From assembly GCA_019746135.1 (NCBI GenBank), contig JAIESI010000100.1, forward strand, positions 1-63,317: a stretch of DNA of 63,317 bases. Direction: 5' to 3'. The position numbers and the translations under genes are program-made. The stretch is from Xanthobacteraceae bacterium (lineage in GTDB: Bacteria; Pseudomonadota; Alphaproteobacteria; Rhizobiales; Xanthobacteraceae). The notes below the pieces were generated by a model, which made no database searches, was not told the origin of the DNA, and saw only the letters and a list, made by a program, of their open reading frames with translations. Below are positions 27,818-36,930 of this stretch, in pieces; position 1 is the stretch's first letter; each line of letters starts with the position of its first letter.

Positions 27818-27921
27818 AGTGGCGATCTGACCAGCGGCTGTTTATGAGGCAGTCCGCCGCTTGCGCGCCACGCTTGCGCACCACGCTTGGGCGGCAGGCA
27901 GCGATGGCGTATAAGGTCGCG

Positions 27922-27945
27922 CCAAATCGCTGCCCAAATCGCTGC
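27922..27945. repeat. Two 12-bp repeats beside the rhodanese ribosome-binding site
   Basis: CCAAATCGCTGC occurs twice head to tail (27922-27933, 27934-27945), immediately before CCAGGAGAG, the ribosome-binding site of the rhodanese gene. A further degenerate pair (CTTGCGCGCCACG / CTTGCGCACCACG) lies just upstream near 27860-27885. Confidence 0.7.
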
Positions 27946-27961
27946 CCAGGAGAGCCGCATC

Positions 27962-28294
27962 ATGTCCGAGCCAAGAGATCCGCCGGTTCACGATCTGACG
28001 CCGGAGGACGTGGCGAAGGGCCTTGCCGAGGGCAAGGTCCTGCTGGTGGACGTGCGGGAGCTCAACGAGACGGCGGTCGAGCGCTATCCCGACGCGGTGG
28101 TCGTGCCGCTGTCGGGCTTCGACCCCGCGCAAATCCCCGATCCGCAAGGCAGGAAGGTCGTGTTTGCCTGCCGCTCCGGCCGCCGCTCGGTGACCGCTTC
28201 GCAGGCCGCACAGGCGTCGGGGCTGCCCTATGACTGCCATCTCGCCGGCGGCATCCTCGCCTGGAAGGCCGCAGGACTTCCCACCGAAAGCTGA
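27962..28294 (+). CDS. rhodanese-like sulfurtransferase domain protein
   Basis: 110 residues, a single rhodanese domain. The entry motif LLVDVRELNETAVERYPDAV and the active-site loop FACRSGRRSVTA (CRSGxRS, catalytic Cys) are intact, and the ending LAGGILAWKAAGLP is standard. It would carry a persulfide on Cys and move sulfur to thiols or cyanide in the cytosol. The ATG at 27962 has AGGAG at about 9 bp; the open frame upstream runs through the short repeats and is rejected. It lies 16 bp upstream of the binding-protein gene on the same strand, which suggests a shared transcript but not an obvious shared function. Confidence 0.9.
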   Translation: MSEPRDPPVHDLTPEDVAKGLAEGKVLLVDVRELNETAVERYPDAVVVPLSGFDPAQIPDPQGRKVVFACRSGRRSVTASQAAQASGLPYDCHLAGGILAWKAAGLPTES

Positions 28295-28310
28295 TCTTCT
28301 GGAGAATTCG

Positions 28311-29423
28311 ATGCTGCGCACGCTTGCCGCGTCTGCCCTGTCGTTTGTTGTCGTGGCAGGGGTGGCGTCCCCGTCCTTCGCCCAGGGCAGGACCGTCAAC
28401 GTCTACAACTGGTCGGACTACGTCGATCCTTCGGTCATCGAGAGCTTCACCAGGGACACCGGCATCAGGGTCAAGTACGACACCTTCGACGCCAACGAGA
28501 CGCTGGAGACCAAGCTCCTCGCCGGCAAGTCGGGCTATGACGTCGTCGTGCCGACCGGCTACTTCCTCGAGCGCCAGATCAAGGCCAATGTGTTCCAGAA
28601 GCTCGACAAGTCGAAGCTTGCGAATGTCGGCAACGTCTGGCCGGACATCGCCCAGCGGCTTGCCACCTACGATCCCGGCAACCAGTTCGCCGTGAACTAC
28701 ATGTGGGGCACGGTCGGCATCGGCTACAACGTCAAGAAGGCGCGCGAGGTGCTCGGCATCGCAGGGCCGGTGGGCGAGGCGATGGCCAGCTGGGACATCG
28801 TGTTCAAGCCCGAGCAGCTTGCGAAGTTCAAGGCCTGCGGCGTGCACATGCTCGACTCCGCCGATGACGTTTTTCCCGCGGCGCTGCATTACCTCGGCCT
28901 CGATCCCAACAGCAAGCAGCAGGCCGACCTGGAGAAGGCCGCCGACCTCGTGACCAAGGTCCGGCCGAACGTCGCCAAGTTTCACTCCTCGGAATATCTC
29001 AACGCGCTGGCGTCGGGCGAGATTTGCCTGGTGGTCGGCTGGTCGGGCGACATCAAGCAGGCGCAGAAGCGCGCGGCCGAGGCCAAGGCCGGCATCGAGG
29101 TCGGCTACGCGATCCCCAAGGGCGGCGCGCAGATGTTCTTCGACAATTTCGCGATCCCGAAGGATGCCAGGAACGTCAACGAGGCGCACGCCTTCATCGA
29201 CTACATGCTGAAACCGGAAGTGGCGGCGAAGAACTCGAATTTTCTCGGCTACGCCAACGGCAACCTCGCGAGCCAGAAGCTGCTCGACAAGGCGGTGCTC
29301 GACGACAAGACCGTCTATCCGGATGCGGCGACGCTCGCGACGCTCTACGTCGTCACCGCCCGCGACCAGCGCACCACGCGGCTTGCCAACCGGCTTTGGA
29401 CCAGGGTCAAGACCGGGCAGTAG
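28311..29423 (+). CDS. polyamine-type ABC transporter substrate-binding protein (PotF/PotD-like), orphan
   Basis: 370 residues. A signal peptide (MLRTLAASALSFVVVAG... SFAQ) precedes the PotD/PotF fold: TVNVYNWSDYVDPSVIESF, ETKLLAGKSGYDVVVPTGYF, FAVNYMWGTVGIGYNVKKA and GGAQMFFDNFAIPKDA. It would bind putrescine or spermidine in the periplasm. No permease or ATPase genes adjoin it; the next gene is convergent and unrelated. So it either serves a transporter encoded elsewhere or acts as a sensor. Start ATG has GGAG about 7 bp upstream. A hairpin follows at 29495-29514. Confidence 0.9.
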   Translation: MLRTLAASALSFVVVAGVASPSFAQGRTVNVYNWSDYVDPSVIESFTRDTGIRVKYDTFDANETLETKLLAGKSGYDVVVPTGYFLERQIKANVFQKLDKSKLANVGNVWPDIAQRLATYDPGNQFAVNYMWGTVGIGYNVKKAREVLGIAGPVGEAMASWDIVFKPEQLAKFKACGVHMLDSADDVFPAALHYLGLDPNSKQQADLEKAADLVTKVRPNVAKFHSSEYLNALASGEICLVVGWSGDIKQAQKRAAEAKAGIEVGYAIPKGGAQMFFDNFAIPKDARNVNEAHAFIDYMLKPEVAAKNSNFLGYANGNLASQKLLDKAVLDDKTVYPDAATLATLYVVTARDQRTTRLANRLWTRVKTGQ

Positions 29424-29494
29424 AACACGTCCGGAAGGCCGGGCCCGCTTTCGCGCAGACGAACGATGCGATCCGCGCGCCGCTCTCTCCGTTC

Positions 29495-29514
29495 GCCCCC
29501 GCGAAAGCGGGGGC
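29495..29514. repeat. Perfect hairpin between convergent genes
   Basis: GCCCCCGC-GAAA-GCGGGGGC, an 8-bp perfect stem with a GAAA tetraloop, lies between the ends of the binding-protein gene and the asparaginase-like gene. No T-run follows on either strand, so it is more a REP-like palindrome than a classical terminator. A related stem occurs at 61152-61169. Confidence 0.7.
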
Positions 29515-29538
29515 CCAGAGCCACGCATTCGATCGCTC

Positions 29539-31236
29539 TCAATGCGTGTCGAACACCGCCTGATAGGCGGCGACCGCCTTGCGCGTGGCGTCGAGCTCCG
29601 CCTTGGTCGGATTGTCGGGGTCTTGCGCCGGCGGCAGGCTGCCGAACTTGAGCAGGCAGGCCATCAGCAGGAAACGCGCCTTGTTCGCGGTGAGGTTGGT
29701 CGCGGCAATGTGGAAGTCGGTCGGGTCGGCGAAGCCCATCGGAGCGCCGCGTCCGGTCATCGCCACCGGAATGCCGCTGAGCACCGCCTTGCGCATCAGC
29801 TTCATGCGCGTGTGCGACGGCGAGCGGCCGTAGGGCACGAGCCCCTGGACCACGAAGCCGGTGAGCAGGCCCAGGCCCAGCTTGTGCTCGATCGAGGCGA
29901 TCAGGTCGATCTCCGGTGCGGTGTCATGGCCCACGCCCATCGCCGTGTAGCTGCCGTCGTTCGATATGGTGACGACCGGAATGGTGTCGGGCAGGAGCTT
30001 GCCGTTGCCGTCCTTCACCGCCACGTCGACGAGCCCGATTCCGCGTTCGCTTTTCTTTACGGCCTTCACGCTGTTCGGCAGCGTCGTGATCTTCAGCTCC
30101 GATTGATAGGTGTGCTTGAACAGCGGCAGATAGGTGAGCGCGATCCGCCCGGTGTGGCTGATGTTGCCGACGATGCCGCCATGGCCGCCCGCCGCGACGT
30201 AGCCGCCGGGCCGCGCATCGGCCTTGGTGACCTCGCGCGCGGCAAAGATCTGCTGCTCCTGGATCACCACGACGCCGCAGCGGTTGCGGCCCTGCTCGTC
30301 GGCCCAGATGCGTGAGCGGATGTAGCGCGCCGAGTCGACGATGTTGGCGGGTCCGTCGGCGCTGATCTGCCCCTGCGGCCGCTGCGCGGCGTTGCAGCAG
30401 ATGGGGTGGTCGGTGTCGATCAGCAGGTTGAACCAGTAGGCGCTCTCTTCGACCTGCGGGCTCCCCTGGGTCCAGATCACGCCGTCATAGTCGCTGCTCG
30501 ACACCAGCGTCTGCATGTCGTTGGTCGCCTTCGCCAGCGCCTGGCGCGGCGGGCCGACGCCGAGGTGGTAGGGCTTGTAGCCGAAGTAGTGCGTGCCGCG
30601 CACCTCGGGCGGAATGTCGCCTTCGCCTTTGTCCCTGCGCAGATGCGCCGGCAGCCCCTTGGTGAAGCCGCTCGGCGGCACGCCGCGGTAGAAGTCGATG
30701 CTGGCGATCGAGGAAAGAAGGCTCGCGCTGCCTTCGACGCCGATCGACAGGCGGTCGATCTCTTCGAAGCTTCGCGAGCCGTCCGGGAAGAAGCCCTGGC
30801 GGTGCACGGTCCCGCCCGGGGTGGTGCATTCCTCCTCCCAGGCCGAGCCGTCGGCCTGCCGCGCCATGTAGGGCAGGGGATAGAGGCCGTCCTCGGGCTT
30901 AAGCTCGATCTCATAGACCGGCTTGTCGCTCGGGCTCTGACGCTCCTTCCGGAACACGCCGTCCGCGCCGATATAGCCGTCGGGCGGCCCGTAAAGCTCG
31001 GCCGCGTCGGCTTCCAGCGGATGGGCGGAAAACTGCTCCACATAAACCTTCGCCGGAGCCGCAAGCCGCTGCGCGCGCAGCGCGTCGTGCTTCAGCGGCG
31101 CGTCGTCCACGTCCTTCAGCAGCGGCAGGCCGTGCCTCGCGCGCGCCTTGTTCGAGGTGACCAGCGGCGGCGTGTTCTGGATCGTGGCCGTGGGGCCGGC
31201 GAGATGGGCAATGCGGGTCTTGTTGCTCTGGTTCAT
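29539..31236 (-). CDS. asparaginase-superfamily protein, enlarged and divergent
   Basis: 565 residues, far larger than the usual 320-350. The asparaginase fold is marked by TRIAHLAGPTATIQNTPPL (N-terminal Thr loop), DYDGVIWTQGSPQVEESAYW, then DTDHPICCNAAQRPQG and ISADGPANIVDSARYIRS, and a C-terminal domain with YTAMGVGHDTAP and GFVVQGLVPYGRSPSHTRM. Between the first two lies an insertion of roughly 170 residues. In true L-asparaginases the second motif is GTDTxEE with catalytic Thr-Asp; here it is GSPQVEE (residues about 258-264), so that pair is missing. Amide hydrolase activity is therefore uncertain. ATG at 31236 gives MNQSNKTRIAH. No signal peptide is seen. Confidence 0.8.
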   Translation of the reverse strand: MNQSNKTRIAHLAGPTATIQNTPPLVTSNKARARHGLPLLKDVDDAPLKHDALRAQRLAAPAKVYVEQFSAHPLEADAAELYGPPDGYIGADGVFRKERQSPSDKPVYEIELKPEDGLYPLPYMARQADGSAWEEECTTPGGTVHRQGFFPDGSRSFEEIDRLSIGVEGSASLLSSIASIDFYRGVPPSGFTKGLPAHLRRDKGEGDIPPEVRGTHYFGYKPYHLGVGPPRQALAKATNDMQTLVSSSDYDGVIWTQGSPQVEESAYWFNLLIDTDHPICCNAAQRPQGQISADGPANIVDSARYIRSRIWADEQGRNRCGVVVIQEQQIFAAREVTKADARPGGYVAAGGHGGIVGNISHTGRIALTYLPLFKHTYQSELKITTLPNSVKAVKKSERGIGLVDVAVKDGNGKLLPDTIPVVTISNDGSYTAMGVGHDTAPEIDLIASIEHKLGLGLLTGFVVQGLVPYGRSPSHTRMKLMRKAVLSGIPVAMTGRGAPMGFADPTDFHIAATNLTANKARFLLMACLLKFGSLPPAQDPDNPTKAELDATRKAVAAYQAVFDTH

Positions 31237-31565
31237 CGCGTGCGGGACCACTCTCTCTATCTCTGGACCAAAGACGAATGATAGCCCACAGCCCGCAGGG
31301 CTGTTCAATCGCCACGTCGGCGCGCCGCCTCCGCCGCGAATGCATGCCTGAGTGTCTGGGCCAGGGACATGCCGGGTGCATGCCGGCGCCCAGTGTTTTC
31401 CGTTCACGGCCCAACCGGGCCCTTCCGAAGCATCCAGCCGAGCCCTACGATGGCTTCTGAGGGATGCTGCGGCGCGATTTTCATCAGACGGTTGCCGGCG
31501 TAGCGGTAACTTCGCAGCGTTGGCTCAGCGCCCGGCATTCGGATGATCGGGAATGGGAGGGGCCC
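31237..31565. other. Divergent spacer with palindrome ACAGCCC-GCA-GGGCTGT
   Basis: A 329-bp spacer between the divergent asparaginase-like gene and the RND operon. It contains a perfect 7-bp inverted repeat with a 3-base spacer at 31288-31304 that could be an operator or a leader hairpin, plus AGCATCC/GGATGCT arms around 31430-31466. No protein-like frame and no adjacent regulator gene (RND pumps often have a TetR) are visible. Confidence 0.5.
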
Positions 31566-32720
31566 GTGCGAGCAACAAGCCCGGTGGCCGCATTTGCCGC
31601 GATGTCCGTAGCGGTCCTGACGCTGGCCGCGTGCGAGGACAAGAACGCCTACGTGCCGCCGCCGCCTGCCAAGGTGGTCGTCGCCCAGCCGTTGCAGCAG
31701 CCGGTGACGCGTTACGTCGAATTCACCGGCAACACGCAGGCCTTCAATCAGGTCGATCTTGAAGCGCGCGTGCAGGGTTATCTCGAAAAGATCAATTACA
31801 AAGACGGCACGCTGCAAAAGAAGGGCACCGTTCTTTTCGAGATTCAGCAGAACACCTACAAGGCGCAACTCGATCAGGCGCGCGCCTCCGTGGTCGGCGC
31901 CCAGGCAGAGCTCAAGAAGTCGCAAGCGGAGTTCGAGCGCCAGGCCGACCTTCAGTCGAAGCAGGTCTCCACCCAGGCAAACTACGACAAGGCCCTGGCA
32001 CAGCGCGACCAGGACCAGGCCACGCTGCAGCAGGCGCAGGCGAACTCCGCCATTGCCGAGATCAATCTGGGCTACACCACCGTCACGGCGCCGTACGATG
32101 GCGTTGTGACACGACACCTTGTCGGCGTCGGGTCTCTGGTCGGCTATTCCGGTCCGACCAAGCTCGCCACCATCGTGCAGGTGGCGCCGATTTATGTCTA
32201 TTTCAACGCGAGCGAAACACTGGTGCTCCGGATCAAGGAGGAACTCGCCAAGCGCGGCAAGACGCTGCGTGACATCCCCGAAATCCCGGTCGAGATCGGG
32301 CTGCAGATCGAGACCGGCTATCCGCACAAGGGACGCCTCGACTACGTGTCGCCGAACGTCGACCCGGCGACCGGCACGCTCGAGGTGCGCGCCGTCTTCG
32401 ACAACACCGACCTGAGCCTGCTGCCCGGCCTGTTCGTGCGGGTGCGAATTCCGGTTCAGAATCTGGACAATGCACTGCTCGTGGCCGAGACCGCGATCGG
32501 TACGAGCCAGATCGGCAAGTACCTGCTGGTGCTCGGCAAGGACAACGCCGTCGAGCAGCGCCCGGTGAAGGTGGGGCAGCTATCCGGGGGGCTGCGGGTC
32601 ATCGAGGCCGGGATCAGCGCCGACGATTGGGTGATCACGCGCGGGATTCAGCGTGCCATTCCCGGCAACAAGGTTGATCCCGACCGGCAGAAGATGGCGG
32701 CTGCCGGTGAAGGGGGATAG
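31566..32720 (+). CDS. RND efflux periplasmic adaptor (membrane fusion lipoprotein)
   Basis: About 384 residues. The N-terminus is a lipoprotein signal with lipobox LTLAAC. The adaptor order is visible: beta-barrel/lipoyl start VTRYVEFTGNTQAFNQV, RVQGYLEKINYKDGTLQKKG, a coiled-coil hairpin (AQLDQARASVVGAQAELKKS to about residue 165), the second lipoyl part INLGYTTVTAPYDGVVTRH and the membrane-proximal domain. It links the inner-membrane pump to an outer-membrane channel. The GTG at 31566 is preceded by GGGAGGGG, deciding against the upstream in-frame start at 31464. The permease follows after 46 bp; no outer-membrane factor gene is present. Confidence 0.92.
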   Translation: MRATSPVAAFAAMSVAVLTLAACEDKNAYVPPPPAKVVVAQPLQQPVTRYVEFTGNTQAFNQVDLEARVQGYLEKINYKDGTLQKKGTVLFEIQQNTYKAQLDQARASVVGAQAELKKSQAEFERQADLQSKQVSTQANYDKALAQRDQDQATLQQAQANSAIAEINLGYTTVTAPYDGVVTRHLVGVGSLVGYSGPTKLATIVQVAPIYVYFNASETLVLRIKEELAKRGKTLRDIPEIPVEIGLQIETGYPHKGRLDYVSPNVDPATGTLEVRAVFDNTDLSLLPGLFVRVRIPVQNLDNALLVAETAIGTSQIGKYLLVLGKDNAVEQRPVKVGQLSGGLRVIEAGISADDWVITRGIQRAIPGNKVDPDRQKMAAAGEGG

Positions 32721-32766
32721 CCGCGCGACCGGCATATCGCGCGCACACCAGGTCCGGGGCAGATCC

Positions 32767-35700
32767 ATGTTCTCACGCTTTTTCATCGAGCGGCCGGTTC
32801 TGTCCAACGTGATCGCGTTGGTGATGGTTCTGATCGGCGTCGTCGCGCTGCTCCGGCTGCCGGTCGCGCAATATCCCAACGTCACGCCACCCACCGTGTC
32901 GGTGACCGCCCGCTATCCGGGCGCAAGCGCCATGACGGTCATGGAAACCGTGGCGCTGCCGATCGAGCAGCAGGTCAACGGCGTCCAGGGCATGCTTTAC
33001 ATGCAGTCGACCAGCGCCAGCGACGGCTCCTACAACCTGATCGTCACCTTCGCGATCGGGACAGATGCCGACATGGCGCAGGTGCTGGTCCAAAACCGCG
33101 TCTCGGCCGCGCTTGCGCAGTTGCCGCAGCCGGTGCAGGTGCAGGGCGTCAAGGTCCAGAAAAAATCGACCGCCGTCCTGATGTTCGTGACGCTGACGTC
33201 GGCCGACAACCGCTACGACAGTCTGTTCCTCGCCAACTACGGCGTCATCAACCTCCAGAACGAGCTTGCCCGCATCCCCGGCGTCGGCAACGTCAACGTG
33301 TTCGGCGCCGGCCAGTATGCCATGCGGATCTGGATGGACCCGGATCAATTGCAGGCGCGCGGCCTGACACCGAGCGACGTGATCGATGCGATCCAGCAGC
33401 AGAGCCAGGTCGTCACGCCCGGCGTGGTCGGCATGCCGCCGACGCCCACAGGCCAGAACTTCCAGTACACCGTCAATGTCACCGGCCGTTTCAATGACGT
33501 CAGCGATTTCGAGCAGCTCATCGTCAAGGTCGACAACCAGGCCGGCGGCCGCATCACCCGGATCCGCGACATCGGCCGGGTCGAGCTCGGGGCGCAAACC
33601 TACAGCCAGAGCTTCAAGCTCGACGGCGCGGCGGCCGCAGGCCTCGGCATATTCCAGCTGCCGGAGGCCAACGCCATCAACGTGGCCGAAGCGGTGCGAG
33701 CCAAGATGGATCAGCTCGCCAAGGCGTTCCCGCCGGGGCTCGTCTACAGCATTCCGTTCGACACCACCATGTTCGTGAAGGCCTCGATCAACGAGGTCTA
33801 CGTGACGCTGATCGAAGCCGCCATCCTGGTGCTGATCGTCATTCTGGTGTTTCTGCAGGACTGGCGCGCCATGCTGGTGCCTGCGACCACGGTGCCGGTC
33901 ACGATCATCGGCGCGTTCGCCGCCATGGCGGCCCTGGGCTTTGCCGTCAACCTTTCGACGCTGTTCGCCATCGTGCTCGCCATCGGCATCGTGGTCGACG
34001 ATGCCATCGTCATCGTCGAGGGCGTGGCGCGCCACATCGAGGGCGGCATGTCGGGGCGCGAGGCCGCCGTGAAGGCGATGGGCGAATTGTTCGGCCCGAT
34101 CGTCGGCATCACGCTGGTGCTGATGTCCGTGTTCATCCCGGCGGCCTTCTTGCCGGGGCTGACCGGGCAGCTCTATCAGCAGTTCGCGCTGGTGATTGCC
34201 GCAACCGCGCTGATCAGCGCCGTCAACGCGATGACGTTGAAGCCGACGCAGTGCGCGCTATGGCTGCGGGCGCCGGTGCCGCCGGCGCAGCGCAACGTGT
34301 TCTATCGGGGATTTAACGCGGTCTATGACGCGGCGGAGCGGTGGTACGCGAGATTGATCCGCCGCATGGTCCGGATCAGCGCCACGATGGTCGCGGTGGC
34401 GCTGATTTTGATCGGCCTCGCATTCTGGGGCATGACGCGAACCCCGACCGCGTTCATCCCGATCGAGGACCAGGGCTATCTGATGGTGAACGTCCAGCTC
34501 CCGGACGGCGCCTCGCTGGAGCGGACCGATCGCGTCCTCGACAACGTATCCAAGGTCGCCAAAGGCACGCCCGGGGTCGATCAGGTCATCACCATCAGCG
34601 GCATCTCGGTCCTGGACAACAACGCGACGCTTCCCAGCAGCGGGCTTGCCTACGTCATCCTCAAGAATTGGTCGGAGCGCGAAAAGGCCAAGGGGCAGGA
34701 TCTGTTGTCGCTGTTCCACGGCCTGAACGGCGCGCTCAAGGCGCAGGTGCTGGACGCCGCGACCACGATCATCCCGCCGCCGCCGATCCAGGGCGTCGGC
34801 AACTCCGGTGGCTTTACCCTGATCGTGGAAATGCGCGACGGCAGCGGCGACTTCCGCAAGCTGCAGAACGTCGCCAACGAGGTCGTGACACATGCCCAGT
34901 CGCAGTCGGCGCTGCAGGTCGTCTTCACCTCGTTCAGGGCGTCGACGCCGCAGCTCTACCTGGCGCTCGACCGCAACAAGGCCGAAACCCTGGGGGTGAC
35001 GGTCGGGCAGGTGTTCAGCGCGCTGCAAAGCTATCTCGGTTCGAGCTACGTGACCCAGCTCAACAAGTTCGGCCAGGTGTTCCAGGTCTACGTTCAGGCT
35101 GAATCGCAGTACCGGATGCGGCCGGACGACATCCGCAGCCTCAAGATCAAATCGCCCGCCGGGCAAATGGTGCCGCTCGGCACGCTGCTCGATATCCGCG
35201 AGGTCGAAGGACCGTCGCTGATCGGCCTCTACAACCTCTATCCCTCCGCGACGATCTCCGGCCTGCCTGCGGCGGGCTTCAGCTCCGGCCAGGTGATGGC
35301 GCTGCTCGAGCAGATTGCGGACAAGACCGTGCCGCCGGGCATGGGCATCGAGTGGTCGGCGATGTCGTATCAGGAGAAGGTGGTCGGCAACCAGATCTAC
35401 ATCGTCTTCGCGCTTGCCGTGCTGCTCGTTTACTTCGTCCTCGGCGGCCAGTATGAAAGCTGGTTGCTGCCGGTCTCGGTGATCCTGGCCGTGCCGCTCG
35501 CTCTGGTCGGGACCGTCAGCGTATTGCTGGCCCTGGGCGTGGCGAACAATCTCTACACCCAGATCGGCCTCATCCTGCTGATCGCGCTCGCCGGCAAGAA
35601 CGCGATCCTGATCGTCGAATATGCGCGCGAGAAACGCGCCGAAGGCATGGCGATCGTCGAGGCGGCCGTCGAAGCGGCGCGACTGCGGTTCCGCCCGATC

Positions 35701-35931
35701 CTGATGACGTCGTTCGCCTTCATCCTCGGCGTCTTGCCGCTGGTGCTCGCGACCGGCGCGGGCGCCAATGCGCGCCGTTCGATCGGCATCGCCGTGTTCA
35801 GCGGCATGCTGGCCTCGACCTGCCTCGCGGTGCTGTTCGTGCCGTCGTTTTACGTGATCATGCAGCGGCTCGAGGAATGGCGCCGGTCGCGCAAGATCGC
35901 AAAACCCGCGGCGCCCGCGCTCCGCGATTGA
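32767..35931 (+). CDS. HAE1-type RND multidrug efflux permease
   Basis: 1054 residues, the full length of AcrB/MexB-type pumps. The N-terminus MFSRFFIERPVLSNVIALVM is standard. The proton-relay residues are visible: paired Asp in GIVVDDAIVIVEGV (helix 4) and Lys in ALAGKNAILIVEYA (helix 10). The two large periplasmic loops (about residues 40-330 and 560-860) form porter and docking domains. It works as a trimer that exports drugs, solvents or metabolites using the proton gradient, together with the adaptor upstream. The open frame before 32767 overlaps the adaptor and is not used. Confidence 0.95.
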   Translation: MFSRFFIERPVLSNVIALVMVLIGVVALLRLPVAQYPNVTPPTVSVTARYPGASAMTVMETVALPIEQQVNGVQGMLYMQSTSASDGSYNLIVTFAIGTDADMAQVLVQNRVSAALAQLPQPVQVQGVKVQKKSTAVLMFVTLTSADNRYDSLFLANYGVINLQNELARIPGVGNVNVFGAGQYAMRIWMDPDQLQARGLTPSDVIDAIQQQSQVVTPGVVGMPPTPTGQNFQYTVNVTGRFNDVSDFEQLIVKVDNQAGGRITRIRDIGRVELGAQTYSQSFKLDGAAAAGLGIFQLPEANAINVAEAVRAKMDQLAKAFPPGLVYSIPFDTTMFVKASINEVYVTLIEAAILVLIVILVFLQDWRAMLVPATTVPVTIIGAFAAMAALGFAVNLSTLFAIVLAIGIVVDDAIVIVEGVARHIEGGMSGREAAVKAMGELFGPIVGITLVLMSVFIPAAFLPGLTGQLYQQFALVIAATALISAVNAMTLKPTQCALWLRAPVPPAQRNVFYRGFNAVYDAAERWYARLIRRMVRISATMVAVALILIGLAFWGMTRTPTAFIPIEDQGYLMVNVQLPDGASLERTDRVLDNVSKVAKGTPGVDQVITISGISVLDNNATLPSSGLAYVILKNWSEREKAKGQDLLSLFHGLNGALKAQVLDAATTIIPPPPIQGVGNSGGFTLIVEMRDGSGDFRKLQNVANEVVTHAQSQSALQVVFTSFRASTPQLYLALDRNKAETLGVTVGQVFSALQSYLGSSYVTQLNKFGQVFQVYVQAESQYRMRPDDIRSLKIKSPAGQMVPLGTLLDIREVEGPSLIGLYNLYPSATISGLPAAGFSSGQVMALLEQIADKTVPPGMGIEWSAMSYQEKVVGNQIYIVFALAVLLVYFVLGGQYESWLLPVSVILAVPLALVGTVSVLLALGVANNLYTQIGLILLIALAGKNAILIVEYAREKRAEGMAIVEAAVEAARLRFRPILMTSFAFILGVLPLVLATGAGANARRSIGIAVFSGMLASTCLAVLFVPSFYVIMQRLEEWRRSRKIAKPAAPALRD

Positions 35932-35946
35932 ACCGCCGCAGACGGC

Positions 35947-36768
35947 TCAGCGGCTGGCCCAGAGCAGGGCCCGCCGGCACCCGGGCGAGATCGACGCCTG
36001 GTTGGCGACGAGGCAGTCGACGATCCGGCCGCCGCCGGCGGGGACGCCACTGCAGAACTGCATCTGCTCGGCCCGGCAGATGTTGAGAATTTCCAGCCGG
36101 AACCTGACCGGCAACGGGCCGATCGGTCCGATCGCCGGTTCGGCGACGGGCGGGGGCGCTGCTGCGGGAGCCACGCTCGCGGCGGCTGCGCCGCCGATCA
36201 CGGCCAGGGCGGATCGGCAGCCGGCCGAAAGCTCAGGTGCATGACCTTGCAGGCATTGCAGGGCCTGGGCGCCGCCCGGCTGGACGCCTGCGCAACGGGA
36301 CAGGAAATCGCTTTGGCAGGCCTGGCGGATCGCCGCGCGCTGCGCGCTTGAGGGGTGCCGCGGCGGCGAGCCCGCGCTTTGGTGCGCAGGCGCTGCGGCA
36401 GGTGCCGGTGTCCGGTGCGGCGCAGGCGCCGCCCTGTGGCCGGCAGGAGGAGCGGCAGGTTCTGATGATGCGGGCGCTGCAGCCGGTTGTGCCGGAGGCG
36501 CCGCGGGGGCGGCTCGCGGGGTGATTGCGGCGACCGCGCCGCGGCACGCAGCCGATAATTTCGCCGAATTGTGCTGCAGGCATTGCAGCGCCTCGACGCC
36601 ACCGGGTGTGACGCTCGAGCAATTCGCCATGAAATCGGAACGGCAGTTGTTGCGGATCGCATTCTTCTGCGCATCCGTCGGCTGCTGCGCCACGGTCGCG
36701 CCCGCGCCCAAACAAACTGCCAGCGCAATCAGCGTCGCACTCAGAGCCTGCTCGCGCATCCTGGACAT
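35947..36768 (-). CDS. secreted Cys-rich repeat protein (three GLG1-like repeats)
   Basis: 273 residues. A signal peptide (MSRMREQALSATLIALAVCLGAG...VAQ) is followed by three Cys repeats of about 45 residues: IRNNCRSDFMANCSSVTPGG, IRQACQSDFLSRCAGVQPGG and LNICRAEQMQFCSGVPAGG, each continuing to a four-Cys unit with LQCL/VDCL and a final C-R. These match the cysteine-rich GLG1-type repeat often found in rhizobial exported proteins. Repeats 1 and 2 are joined by a long Ala/Pro linker. Function is unknown. ATG at 36768 has GGGAGG at about 6 bp. It is convergent with the RND permease gene. Confidence 0.8.
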   Translation of the reverse strand: MSRMREQALSATLIALAVCLGAGATVAQQPTDAQKNAIRNNCRSDFMANCSSVTPGGVEALQCLQHNSAKLSAACRGAVAAITPRAAPAAPPAQPAAAPASSEPAAPPAGHRAAPAPHRTPAPAAAPAHQSAGSPPRHPSSAQRAAIRQACQSDFLSRCAGVQPGGAQALQCLQGHAPELSAGCRSALAVIGGAAAASVAPAAAPPPVAEPAIGPIGPLPVRFRLEILNICRAEQMQFCSGVPAGGGRIVDCLVANQASISPGCRRALLWASR

Positions 36769-36930
36769 TGAACCCTCCCGACGAAAGTCCGGTCCAAAGA
36801 CTACTGAAACGCAGCGGCCGAGTCCTGGAGGTTGCGCGCTGAAGAATTCCGGCGAGCTTGCGAACGGGGGCACCAGCCCTCGCGCCGGCGGCGGTACCGT
36901 CGCGCGATGGGACGGTCGTCAGGGTCCGCG

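Noticed and set aside
29539-31236. Frameshifted or fused asparaginase
   Set aside because: The frame is continuous, and motifs before and after the insertion are in the same frame and in family order, so the insertion looks native.
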